From: Thermodesulfobacteriota bacterium
GTDB lineage: Bacteria > Desulfobacterota_D > UBA1144 > Nemesobacterales > UBA2774
NCBI GenBank assembly: GCA_039028315.1
Contig: JBCCIH010000034.1
Span: 1-13,854, forward strand
Length of the DNA: 13,854 bases
Reading direction: 5' to 3'
Position numbers and translations under genes: made by a program. The notes under the pieces are model-generated. The model saw only the letters and a program-made list of their open reading frames with translations. It had not been told where the DNA came from and did no database searches. Shown piece by piece: positions 7,190 to 13,854 of the stretch. Numbering within the stretch: the stretch's first letter is position 1; the number at the start of each line of letters is the position of its first letter.

Positions 7190-8290
7190 TCAAATTTCTA
7201 CATCTTTTTGGCTAACAGTTTTGTCCTTGATGCGAAATACCCTAATTGGACCCTTATACAAGATCTCTTTTATGCTTGTGGTAGTAATAAATATCTGACC
7301 CTTAAACTTTCTGAGAAGTTTAAACAAGAATTTTTTTCTGTTCGAGTCAAGCTCGCTGGTGATATCATCCAAAAGAAGTATCGGCGTTTTAGCGGTGATT
7401 TGATTGATAATCTCGATTTCTGATGCCTTTAGCGCAAGCGCTAAGTTTTTTGCCTCCCCCTGTGATGAATAAACTCCTGCGTCATTATCTGATATTGAGA
7501 AACTAATCTGATCCCTATGCGGCCCTACAGTTGTATGCTGCCTTCTTTTGTCTTCAGGAAAGCTATCTTTGAGTCGTTCCAAAAATATTTTCTCTATGTT
7601 TTTTGATGGGCCTTCGGAGCTTTCGTATATAATATCAATATCTTGATCCAGACCAGAAGTCTCTTTGTATATCCGGGATAGAATCGGCTTAAGTTTATCA
7701 ATATATAAAAGCCTTGTAGTTATCACCTTGCTTCCGATCTCCGCCAATTTATAATCCCATACCTCGATCTGATCAGATGTAATAGATGCAGATTTAGATA
7801 GTACAGCGTTTCTTTGACTAAGCGCTCTTTGATATGTTTTTAAATCTGTAAGATGAGAGGGCTCAACTGTGCTTATTACAGAATCTATATAATCTCTTCT
7901 TATCTTAGGAGAGCCTTTTATCAATTCAATATCACTGGGAAGAAAAGTAACCACGTTATATCTGCCGTATACCTGTGAGGTGCGGTATACAATCTTGCCG
8001 TTAATCTTTATTGTCTTGTGACTGCTGTTTACGTGAATATGAACTTCATCGAAACCATTATCCGACTCAACCTCTCCTTTCAGCCTACACTCGGATGCAT
8101 TTAAATTTATTACTTCCTCAGATCTAAGCTGCTTAAAGGGCTTGAAATTAAGTAGAAAGTGAATAGCTTCTAAAAGGTTTGTTTTGCCTTGAGCATTTTC
8201 GCCTATAATTAGATTAAAACGCTCATCAAAACTTAGTGTTTCTGAACTGTAGGACTTAAAGTCTTTTATTGTAAGGGATTTGAGTATCAC
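7190..8290 (-). CDS. recF: RecF, DNA replication and repair ATPase
   Basis: RecF is an SMC-like ATPase that binds gapped DNA at stalled forks and helps RecO and RecR load RecA. The 366-residue length is usual. Visible motifs are Walker A GENAQGKT (30-37), the signature region YSSQGEAKNLALALK (274-288), Walker B PILLLDDITSELD (303-315), and the family motif TTVGPHRDQ (253-261). Also typical are FLPSD (116-120) and RRDYID (131-136). The start is GTG with no clear Shine-Dalgarno, which suggests low expression. In many bacteria recF lies beside dnaN and gyrB; here it heads a run with a thioesterase and redox genes, so it is detached from the origin cluster, at least on this side. A good promoter lies just upstream. 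Confidence 0.95.
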   Translation of the reverse strand: MILKSLTIKDFKSYSSETLSFDERFNLIIGENAQGKTNLLEAIHFLLNFKPFKQLRSEEVINLNASECRLKGEVESDNGFDEVHIHVNSSHKTIKINGKIVYRTSQVYGRYNVVTFLPSDIELIKGSPKIRRDYIDSVISTVEPSHLTDLKTYQRALSQRNAVLSKSASITSDQIEVWDYKLAEIGSKVITTRLLYIDKLKPILSRIYKETSGLDQDIDIIYESSEGPSKNIEKIFLERLKDSFPEDKRRQHTTVGPHRDQISFSISDNDAGVYSSQGEAKNLALALKASEIEIINQITAKTPILLLDDITSELDSNRKKFLFKLLRKFKGQIFITTTSIKEILYKGPIRVFRIKDKTVSQKDVEI

Positions 8291-8320
8291 GGCAGCTTAG
8301 CACTAATTTTTCTTTGAAAC

Positions 8321-8349
8321 AGTATAATAAATATTAGGGTTTTGTTCAA
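8321..8349 (-). promoter_or_regulatory. recF promoter
   Basis: On the minus strand TTGAAC (8344-8349) and TATACT (8321-8326) are spaced by 17 bases. Transcription would start about 24 bases before the recF GTG. On the opposite strand a TATAAT (8323-8328) overlaps the same bases but has no good -35. Divergent promoters sharing a -10 region are therefore possible. Confidence 0.6.
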
Positions 8350-8364
8350 TTAAATTGATATTTC

Positions 8365-8422
8365 TACCGCCTGGGGACTAATTAGTTCTTGACCCCAATT
8401 CTGATGGCGGTATTATTTTTTT
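8365..8422 (+). terminator. Terminator-like hairpin in the leader of the CDC48-like gene (putative attenuator)
   Basis: An outer 7-bp stem TACCGCC (8365-8371) / GGCGGTA (8406-8412) encloses an inner 5-bp stem TGGGG (8372-8376) / CCCCA (8393-8397). A run of seven T (8416-8422) follows. It reads as an intrinsic terminator only on the plus strand, yet no plus-strand gene precedes it, and it ends 11 bases before the ATPase start codon. GACCC (8391-8395), which mostly lies in the inner stem, is also complementary to GGGTC (8424-8428) in the likely ribosome-binding site, so two alternative folds are possible. I do not recognise a known riboswitch class. Confidence 0.5.
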
Positions 8423-8433
8423 AGGGTCGAATT

Positions 8434-10578
8434 ATGATAGCACTTAAAATATGCCAGATAGAAAAAAAGGATTCGAACAAGGGTTTTGCCAGGCTGAGCT
8501 CTGCTGATATGAGAGAGATCGGGGTAGAAGCTTGGGACCTGGTCGAAATAGGCGGAAAGAGAAAAACCATTGTCAGGGTAATGCCGCTTGATAAGTCTAA
8601 AACTAAAAAAGCTATAATCGAGCTTGATGATGTTACAAGACAAAATGCAAGAGTTGAGCTAGATGAGCATGTTTTTGTAAAAAAAATTGACTCTAAATCG
8701 GCCACTAAAGTTATCCTAGCACCCAGCAATAATGATATTTTATATAACGGTAATGAGAATAAATACCTTCAGGACAGATTAGACGGATTTCCTATCACTG
8801 TTGGAGATAAACTTAGGGTAAACCTTCCTGGCAAAAAAGATGAGCAGTTTCATGTAATAGGCATAATGCCTTCAAACTCTGTGATCATAAGATCTTCCAC
8901 AAAACTCGACATAAAAAAGAAGCCCAAGGAAAAATTCGACAGCTCAAAGGTAAGTTACGAAGATATAGGCGGAGTAACAGAGCAGCTGAAGAAGATCAGA
9001 GAAATTGTTGAACTGCCTCTTAAGTACCCGCAGTTATTCAGCAAGATGGGAATCGACCCTCCAAGGGGAATACTTTTAGTAGGCCCTCCCGGAAGTGGTA
9101 AAACACTTCTTGCTAAAGCCGTAGCTCACGAAACAAATGCCAATTTTCAGGTAATAAACGGCCCTGAGATCATGCACAAGTTCTATGGAGAGAGTGAGGC
9201 CAGGCTTAGAGACATTTTTGAAATTGCAACTAGAAACCAGCCCTCGATCATTTTTCTAGATGAATTAGATGCTATAGCTCCAAAGAGAGATAAAGTCTCA
9301 GGCGATGTGGAGAAAAGAATTGTTGCACAGCTTCTCTCTCTTATGGATGGACTCAAAGATAGGGGAAATATTGTGGTCATTGGAGCTACAAACCTTCCTT
9401 CTGCATTGGATCCGGCGCTAAGGCGCCCAGGCAGGTTTGACAGAGAAGTGAGTCTTGATGTGCCTGATAGAAACGGCCGGCTTCAGATTCTTGGAGTGCA
9501 TTCAAGAGGTATGCCTTTAGATGAAGATTTAGATCTTGAGAGACTAGCTGATCTAACTCATGGTTTTGTTGGGGCAGATATTGAGAACCTATGCAGAGAA
9601 GCGGCAATGAAAGCTCTTAGAAGAACCCTTCCAGAGTTTGATGAGGAAGTAATTGAAACAAATGGTAATGCAAGCGTGGAGATAACTCCTATTGCAGTTA
9701 ACATGGACGACTTTATGGATGCGCTTAAAGAAGTCGAGCCTTCCGCAATTAGAGAAATCTTTGTCGAAATATCAAAAGTAACATGGGATGACATTGGCGG
9801 GTTAAAAGAAATAAAAGAAAAATTAGTAGAGGCTGCAATTTGGCCTTTCACGCATAAAGATCTTTTTGAAATCACAGAGGCCAAAGCACCAAAAGGCATA
9901 TTACTTTGCGGGCCTCCAGGAACGGGTAAAACACTTGTTGCTAAAGCTCTTGCAAACCAGAGCGGTGCTAATTTTATTTCAGTAAAAGGCGCCGAGCTGC
10001 TTTCTAAATATGTGGGAGAGTCAGAACACGCTGTAAGAGATGTGTTTAAAAAAGCAAAACAGGTAGCGCCGTGCATAATATTTTTCGACGAGATTGACGC
10101 CCTTGCCCCATGCAGAACTGATTCGGACAGCACACGGGTTTCAGAGAGAGTTGTAAGCCAGCTTCTAACAGAGATGGATGGTATAGAGGATCTTAGAGAA
10201 GTATTAATTCTGGCAGCCACTAACAGAGCTGATATCGTCGACCCTGCGCTCTTAAGAGCAGGAAGATTTGATATCATATTAGACTTCCCATATCCCGAGC
10301 AAAGTGAGCTCTATGAAATACTTAAGATCCATACCAGAGGAAAACCAATTTCAAGGGACGCAAAGCTAAAAGAGATTGCCTCAATGGCCAAAGGATTCTC
10401 CGGGGCTGACATAGAGCTTTTATGTCAAAGAGCCTCTATGGTTGCCATAAGAGAGCACATTAAAAACCGCAAAAAAAGCCTTAAAATTACTGCTACCCAC
10501 TTTAAAGAAGCCCTGGCTGAAATAAAGCAAAAGATATCTTCTCATCAAGGAATATCTCTCAAAGACCTAACGGACTAA
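8434..10578 (+). CDS. CDC48/VCP/VAT-type double AAA+ ATPase
   Basis: This 714-residue protein has the full CDC48 layout. An N-terminal substrate domain (about 1-175; double-psi barrel-like opening FARLSSADMREIGVEAWDLV) is followed by two AAA rings. D1 has Walker A GPPGSGKT (217-224), Walker B IIFLDELD with Asp276/Glu277, and RRPGRFD. D2 has Walker A GPPGTGKT (493-500), Walker B with Asp552/Glu553, and LRAGRFD. Pore loops are KFYGESE in D1 and KYVGESE in D2, both with aromatic residues. Relatives use ATP to unfold proteins or pull them out of complexes. The C-terminus (SLKDLTD) lacks the HbYX tail used to dock on proteasomes. The ATG follows AGGG by seven to eight bases. This protein is common in archaea and eukaryotes and patchy in bacteria, so ancient transfer is possible. 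Codon use looks like that of its neighbours. Confidence 0.93.
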   Translation: MIALKICQIEKKDSNKGFARLSSADMREIGVEAWDLVEIGGKRKTIVRVMPLDKSKTKKAIIELDDVTRQNARVELDEHVFVKKIDSKSATKVILAPSNNDILYNGNENKYLQDRLDGFPITVGDKLRVNLPGKKDEQFHVIGIMPSNSVIIRSSTKLDIKKKPKEKFDSSKVSYEDIGGVTEQLKKIREIVELPLKYPQLFSKMGIDPPRGILLVGPPGSGKTLLAKAVAHETNANFQVINGPEIMHKFYGESEARLRDIFEIATRNQPSIIFLDELDAIAPKRDKVSGDVEKRIVAQLLSLMDGLKDRGNIVVIGATNLPSALDPALRRPGRFDREVSLDVPDRNGRLQILGVHSRGMPLDEDLDLERLADLTHGFVGADIENLCREAAMKALRRTLPEFDEEVIETNGNASVEITPIAVNMDDFMDALKEVEPSAIREIFVEISKVTWDDIGGLKEIKEKLVEAAIWPFTHKDLFEITEAKAPKGILLCGPPGTGKTLVAKALANQSGANFISVKGAELLSKYVGESEHAVRDVFKKAKQVAPCIIFFDEIDALAPCRTDSDSTRVSERVVSQLLTEMDGIEDLREVLILAATNRADIVDPALLRAGRFDIILDFPYPEQSELYEILKIHTRGKPISRDAKLKEIASMAKGFSGADIELLCQRASMVAIREHIKNRKKSLKITATHFKEALAEIKQKISSHQGISLKDLTD

Positions 10579-10582
10579 TCAA

Positions 10583-11416
10583 GTGCTCAGCACAGACATC
10601 CTCACATACATAGTTTCATTTATTCTAGGCTCAGTTGTAGGGAGTTTTCTAAATGTTTGCATTTACAGGATTCCAAGAGAAGAATCCATTGTTCATCCCG
10701 GCTCTCACTGTACATCGTGCGGGAGTCCAATCAGGTTTTATAATAATATCCCGATTTTGAGTTATTTCTTTTTAAAGGGTAGATGCACAGACTGCGGAGC
10801 AAACATATCAAAGATCTATCCCATTGTAGAATTGATCACAGGACTTTTGTTCTTTGCTACAGTCTACTATTTTGGCATCACGATTGAGGCCCTATTTTAT
10901 TTGATACTTTTTTCAGCGCTTTTAGTCATAACTTTTATTGATATTGAGCATCTCATAATACCAAACGTGATCACCTACCCTGGGATACTCGTCGGCCTAG
11001 TTTTCGGAGCTCTTAGAACGAACTTGGAAACCTCTTTAAGTGCTTTAGAGTCTTTTAGTGTTAGCTTCTACAACTTCTTTGAGCTACTAAGACAAGTCCC
11101 TATATTAGACTCAATATTCGGCATCATAGTGGGAGGCGCGGTACTGCTGATAGTAGCGCTCATCTATCAGGCTTACAAAAAGCGTCAGGGCATTGGAATC
11201 GGAGATGTAAAACTTCTGGCAATGATAGGAGCATTTTTTGGCTGGGAGGGTGTGCTGTTTACAATATTTCTTGCGTCTATAGTAGGATCAGCAGTAGGTA
11301 TATCAATAATCATAGCTCAAAAAGGCGACTTAAAATATCAAATGCCTTTTGGTCCTTTTCTCTCTATAGCCGCGGTTATATACGCTTTTACTGGCGGCTT
11401 TAAACTTTTCTTATAG
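10583..11416 (+). CDS. Type IV prepilin peptidase (A24 family)
   Basis: This is a 277-residue polytopic membrane aspartyl protease that cleaves the leader of type IV pilins and type II secretion pseudopilins and usually N-methylates the new end. GSVVGSFLNVCIYRIP opens the family domain. The cytoplasmic zinc-binding cysteines are CxxC at 43/46 and 68/71, marking the bifunctional PilD/GspO form. Catalytic aspartates are Asp120 in TFIDIEH and Asp208 in GIGDVKLL. The loop around 145-178 looks longer than usual. The start is GTG, four bases after the ATPase stop and without a clear Shine-Dalgarno; an in-frame TAA at 10568 rules out a longer start. Translation probably depends on coupling to the upstream gene. 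No pilin gene is in the window, so the substrates lie elsewhere. Confidence 0.92.
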   Translation: MLSTDILTYIVSFILGSVVGSFLNVCIYRIPREESIVHPGSHCTSCGSPIRFYNNIPILSYFFLKGRCTDCGANISKIYPIVELITGLLFFATVYYFGITIEALFYLILFSALLVITFIDIEHLIIPNVITYPGILVGLVFGALRTNLETSLSALESFSVSFYNFFELLRQVPILDSIFGIIVGGAVLLIVALIYQAYKKRQGIGIGDVKLLAMIGAFFGWEGVLFTIFLASIVGSAVGISIIIAQKGDLKYQMPFGPFLSIAAVIYAFTGGFKLFL

Positions 11417-11462
11417 ACCCACTCAAGTTTTATAACTTTGCCAACTATGGTTTAATTACTAC

Positions 11463-12860
11463 ATGCCAAAGAGAATTGTAATAGTCGGCGGCGGAATCAC
11501 AGGTCTAAGCGCAGCTTACAGATTGCAAGAGCTTGAGAAAGAACGAGCTCTTGAACTAGAGATCTTACTTTTTGAAAAAAGTGATAGGCTCGGCGGCGCA
11601 ATTAAAACTGTTTCGAAAGATGGATATCTGATTGAGCTTGGCCCTGATATGTTCTTTACCAAAAGGCCTTGGGCTCTTGATCTGTCCAAACGTCTAGGCC
11701 TTGAATCTGAGCTAATTCAAACAAACGAGTCAATGAGGGGCACTAGTGTTTTATGGAAAGGGAATTTAATACCCGTTCCACAGGGATTTTTGATGCTAGC
11801 GCCTAGTAAAATTATGCCGTTTATTACCAGCCCCCTTTTCTCTTGGAGCGGCAAGTTAAGAATGCTAATGGAGCTTTTTATATCCAAAAAAGAGCCAAGT
11901 GATGAGAGTTTAGCTTCATTTGTTAGAAGACGTTTTGGAGTTGAGGCTTTAGTGCGGGTGGCGCAGCCGATGATTGGTGGAATCTATACCGCTGACCCCG
12001 AAAAGCTCAGTATCCAGGCAACTATGCCTCAGTTTTTAGAAATGGAGCAAACACGCGGCAGTGTTATAAGGGCAATGCTTCAAAACAGCGGTGAGATAAA
12101 GGGCGATAGCGGCGCCCGCTATAGTCAGTTTTTATCTTTTAATGACGGAATGGAGACTATAGTCGACAAAATAACAAGCATACTTCCCGAAGACTCTCTT
12201 TGCTTAAACGAGGCAGTTGATAAAATTTCAAAAACTAATAGCACTTGGGAAATTGAAACAAATAATCGAAAAATTAATTGCGATGGGATCATTATATCCA
12301 CGCCGGCATATCATGCTGCATCTTTGGTAAATAACATAGATCCGTCTTTGGGAGATGATTTGTCCTCTATTGAACATGCGTCTTCTGCTGTAATTGCTTT
12401 GGCGTATAAAAAAGAAAATATTGGTAGCAACCTGCATGGATTTGGGTTTGTTGTGCCGGATGTTGAAGGCATCAAACTTATTGCTTGCTCTTACTCAAGC
12501 ACTAAGTTTGATGGCAGGGCTCCGGATGGTCATGTTTTGCTAAGAGCATTTGTCGGCGGCGCACTAAATCCATCAATTTGCGAGCTTGAAGACACTAAAA
12601 TTATTGGACAAGTAACACAAGAACTAAATAGTATTTTGAATATAAAGTCAGATCCTGATTTCACAATGATTGAAAGATATCCTGATGCCATGCCGCAATA
12701 TCATATCGGCCATGTGAAAAAAGTAGAACAAATTAAACAAAGAGTGACCAACCTAAAAGGACTTGAGATTGCCGGAAATGCTTATAACGGAGTTGGGATT
12801 CCAGACACTATTCACTCCGGCGAGCTTGCCGCAGAATCAATAATTGATCAGCTTTTCTAA
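11463..12860 (+). CDS. hemG: Protoporphyrinogen oxidase, FAD-dependent (HemG/HemY type)
   Basis: This 465-residue flavoenzyme oxidises protoporphyrinogen IX to protoporphyrin IX (or coproporphyrinogen III in the coproporphyrin-dependent route), a late haem step. FAD motifs are visible: IVIVGGGITGLSAAYRL at the N-terminus (GGGITG at 9-14), EKSDRLGGAIKT, and a C-terminal LEIAGNAYNGVGIPDTIHSG. Family landmarks include ELGPDMFF, LWKGNLIPVP and AQPMIGGIYTADPEKLS. The symbol follows the flavin-type family, also called hemY; it is not the E. coli flavodoxin-type HemG. There is no Shine-Dalgarno before the ATG. The 46-base gap holds TTTAAT (11451-11456) six bases upstream, so a short or leaderless transcript is conceivable. 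It ends two bases from the convergent DUF4126 gene. Confidence 0.92.
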   Translation: MPKRIVIVGGGITGLSAAYRLQELEKERALELEILLFEKSDRLGGAIKTVSKDGYLIELGPDMFFTKRPWALDLSKRLGLESELIQTNESMRGTSVLWKGNLIPVPQGFLMLAPSKIMPFITSPLFSWSGKLRMLMELFISKKEPSDESLASFVRRRFGVEALVRVAQPMIGGIYTADPEKLSIQATMPQFLEMEQTRGSVIRAMLQNSGEIKGDSGARYSQFLSFNDGMETIVDKITSILPEDSLCLNEAVDKISKTNSTWEIETNNRKINCDGIIISTPAYHAASLVNNIDPSLGDDLSSIEHASSAVIALAYKKENIGSNLHGFGFVVPDVEGIKLIACSYSSTKFDGRAPDGHVLLRAFVGGALNPSICELEDTKIIGQVTQELNSILNIKSDPDFTMIERYPDAMPQYHIGHVKKVEQIKQRVTNLKGLEIAGNAYNGVGIPDTIHSGELAAESIIDQLF

Positions 12861-12862
12861 TA

Positions 12863-13444
12863 CTACTCGTGCTGGGTTTCTAATTTATTTCTTCTAGATA
12901 GCCAACCATAAATTTTTCTAAAGGCAAAAAAGATTATTACAACAACTAATACTGCAGCCACAATTGGAAGCGTGATAGCAAGTATGGACATCAAAACAGA
13001 GCCGCCTGCCTCTGCAGTTGAAACCACTGGGTTACCAACTCCGCCTGTAGTAGCAGTAGAAGCAATTCTTGTAATACTAGTAAAACCTTGAATAGTCCCC
13101 GCCACTCCTCCGCCCACAATTACGGCCAGTCCCCACTGAAGAAATGGGCTCATATCAGAGACCGCTGATGCCATTACGATTGTCCCTGCAACAGTAGCAG
13201 CCGGTACGGCTATAGTATCTAAAAGGTTATCTACCCAAGGAATATAGTAAGCAGCTATTTCAAAGATTGTAGCAATACTAAACGCGGCCAGTGCAGGATA
13301 TGAGGCAATCCAGCTGAATTCAGGAGAAAGCGCAAGTTGGCCCGTAAGCGCCGCAATGCTCATAACTAAAAGCGGGACAAATACTCTAAATCCGCAGGCT
13401 GCGGCCAGCCCTACCCCTAAAAATATACTTAGCATAGTTTCCAT
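12863..13444 (-). CDS. DUF4126-family membrane protein
   Basis: This 193-residue, very hydrophobic protein has about five membrane segments. The opening LGVGLAAACGFRVFVPLLVMS, the EIAAYYIPWVDNLLDTIAVPAA motif (about 62-83), the glycine-rich GGGVAGTIQG and the final long helix ending in a basic tail (FRKIYGWLSRR) match the DUF4126 family. The family's function is unknown. Conserved polar residues inside the membrane (FR at about 19-20, WVDNLLDT) hint at a channel, transport or scaffold role, but this is only inference. AGGAGG lies eight bases before the ATG and is part of an inverted repeat described separately. Confidence 0.85.
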   Translation of the reverse strand: METMLSIFLGVGLAAACGFRVFVPLLVMSIAALTGQLALSPEFSWIASYPALAAFSIATIFEIAAYYIPWVDNLLDTIAVPAATVAGTIVMASAVSDMSPFLQWGLAVIVGGGVAGTIQGFTSITRIASTATTGGVGNPVVSTAEAGGSVLMSILAITLPIVAAVLVVVIIFFAFRKIYGWLSRRNKLETQHE

Positions 13445-13452
13445 ACTTACTA

Positions 13453-13476
13453 CCTCCTATTAGAAAGTATAGGAGG
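13453..13476 (-). promoter_or_regulatory. Inverted repeat covering the Shine-Dalgarno and -10 box of the DUF4126 gene
   Basis: CCTCCTAT (13453-13460) and ATAGGAGG (13469-13476) form a perfect 8-bp stem with an 8-base loop. On the minus strand one arm contains the Shine-Dalgarno AGGAGG. The other arm overlaps a -10 box TATACT (13466-13471), which has TTGATA (13488-13493) 16 bases upstream. RNA begun at this promoter would start near 13459 and lose the blocking arm; read-through RNA from the slyD-like gene would keep it. Confidence 0.55.
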
Positions 13477-13493
13477 CCTCAATTTATTATCAA
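13466..13493 (-). promoter_or_regulatory. Promoter for the DUF4126 gene
   Basis: On the minus strand TTGATA (13488-13493) and TATACT (13466-13471) are 16 bases apart. The predicted start near 13459 leaves a leader of about 15 bases that just contains the Shine-Dalgarno. Confidence 0.5.
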
Positions 13494-13545
13494 GAACTAT
13501 TTCAGATATGGATTTGATGATTTTTGGCAAGCCTGGAGTTTTATA

Positions 13546-13854
13546 TTACTTCTTTTTCACATTTACGATTTTTACAGAATATGAAAGATTGTTCCCAGCT
13601 AGCGGGTGATTATAACTGATTTCCACATCATTGCCGTCAATATTAGTTACATGACAGTTGCCATGTGAGGTTTGAATAACCATACCTACTTCGGGCTCTA
13701 TCTCATTTTGCTTAAGTAGTTCTAAATCTACATTTTGGATTAGGTCTATATTAACTTCGCCATATCCTTCAGCCGCAGGTACCTCAAACTCTTTATCCTG
13801 CCCGCTTTCCATTCCAATAAGTGCATTCTCAAGCCCTTTTACCAGATCGCCTGA
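13546..13854 (-). CDS. slyD: SlyD-like FKBP-type peptidyl-prolyl isomerase, 3' part
   Basis: The frame is open to the edge of the window, past the ATG at 13812. The extra residues read GDLVKGLENALIGMESG, matching the FKBP strand-helix before the active site, so the gene continues beyond the window. Next come the VPAAEGYGE motif, where the insert-in-flap domain typical of SlyD begins, then EVGMVIQT, VTNIDGNDVEI and NHPLAG, the usual SlyD ending. SlyD-type enzymes speed proline isomerisation and act as folding chaperones in the cytoplasm. The histidine-rich metal-binding tail of E. coli SlyD is absent; this one ends soon after in VKIVNVKKK. The 101-base gap to the DUF4126 gene shows no clear terminator, so read-through is plausible. 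Confidence 0.88.
   Translation of the reverse strand, partial: SGDLVKGLENALIGMESGQDKEFEVPAAEGYGEVNIDLIQNVDLELLKQNEIEPEVGMVIQTSHGNCHVTNIDGNDVEISYNHPLAGNNLSYSVKIVNVKKK

Noticed and set aside
9558..10277. A 239-codon open frame on the minus strand opposite the CDC48-like gene.
   Set aside because: It mirrors the conserved D2 ATPase coding frame, and its composition is that of a complementary-strand shadow.
10583..11416. A short CpaA/TadV-type pilin peptidase as an alternative identity.
   Set aside because: The CxxC...CxxC zinc domain and the 277-residue length fit the bifunctional PilD/GspO form instead.
1..13854. A defence island, prophage, integrated element or biosynthetic cluster.
   Set aside because: There is no integrase, transposase, nuclease-effector pair, toxin-antitoxin or synthase gene. 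Gene content is mostly housekeeping and envelope functions.

Overview
This 13.9-kb window is dense bacterial chromosome. It has 14 genes, no gap longer than 150 bases, and no tRNA, rRNA, CRISPR array, insertion sequence or phage gene that I can see. Two lipoproteins with lipoboxes, several exported proteins, a DsbD-type periplasmic domain and a prepilin peptidase point to a Gram-negative (diderm) bacterium. The base composition is moderately AT-rich. A non-proton-pumping NADH dehydrogenase-like enzyme and an oxygen-dependent-type protoporphyrinogen oxidase suggest an aerobic, haem-making organism. A complete two-ring CDC48/VAT-type ATPase is sporadic in bacteria. I would guess an uncultured deltaproteobacteria-like or Dadabacteria-like lineage, but this is an inference from gene content and was not tested by phylogeny.

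Layout. Positions 1-731 (+) hold the 3' part of a YihY/BrkB-family membrane protein. Positions 733-3125 (-) hold four exported proteins in a row: a four-repeat cyanovirin-N-homology lectin, an 81-residue lipoprotein, a glycine-zipper lipoprotein with a TTG start, and a secreted protein of unknown function with a strong promoter. Positions 3244-8290 (-) hold a probable run recF > PaaI-type thioesterase > stand-alone DsbD N-terminal domain > DoxX > a three-part fusion of NDH-2-like flavoprotein, cyclic-nucleotide sensor and CBS pair. The first two junctions after recF are tight, and the thioesterase and DsbD-like genes overlap by 8 bases. Positions 8291-8433 are a divergent control region. Positions 8434-12860 (+) hold the CDC48-like ATPase, a prepilin peptidase 4 bases downstream, and protoporphyrinogen oxidase. 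Positions 12863-13854 (-) hold a DUF4126 membrane protein, preceded by the 3' part of a SlyD-like peptidyl-prolyl isomerase that runs off the window.

How the genes fit together. The DsbD-like, DoxX and NDH-2-like genes share a redox and envelope theme, and the oxidoreductase appears to be under nucleotide control. The exported cluster at 733-3125 looks like a surface or periplasmic set. No single dedicated system joins everything. The most interesting signals are the three-domain redox sensor fusion, the cysteine-doubled CVNH lectin, a terminator-like hairpin just before the ATPase start codon, and an inverted repeat that overlaps both the -10 box and the Shine-Dalgarno of the DUF4126 gene.
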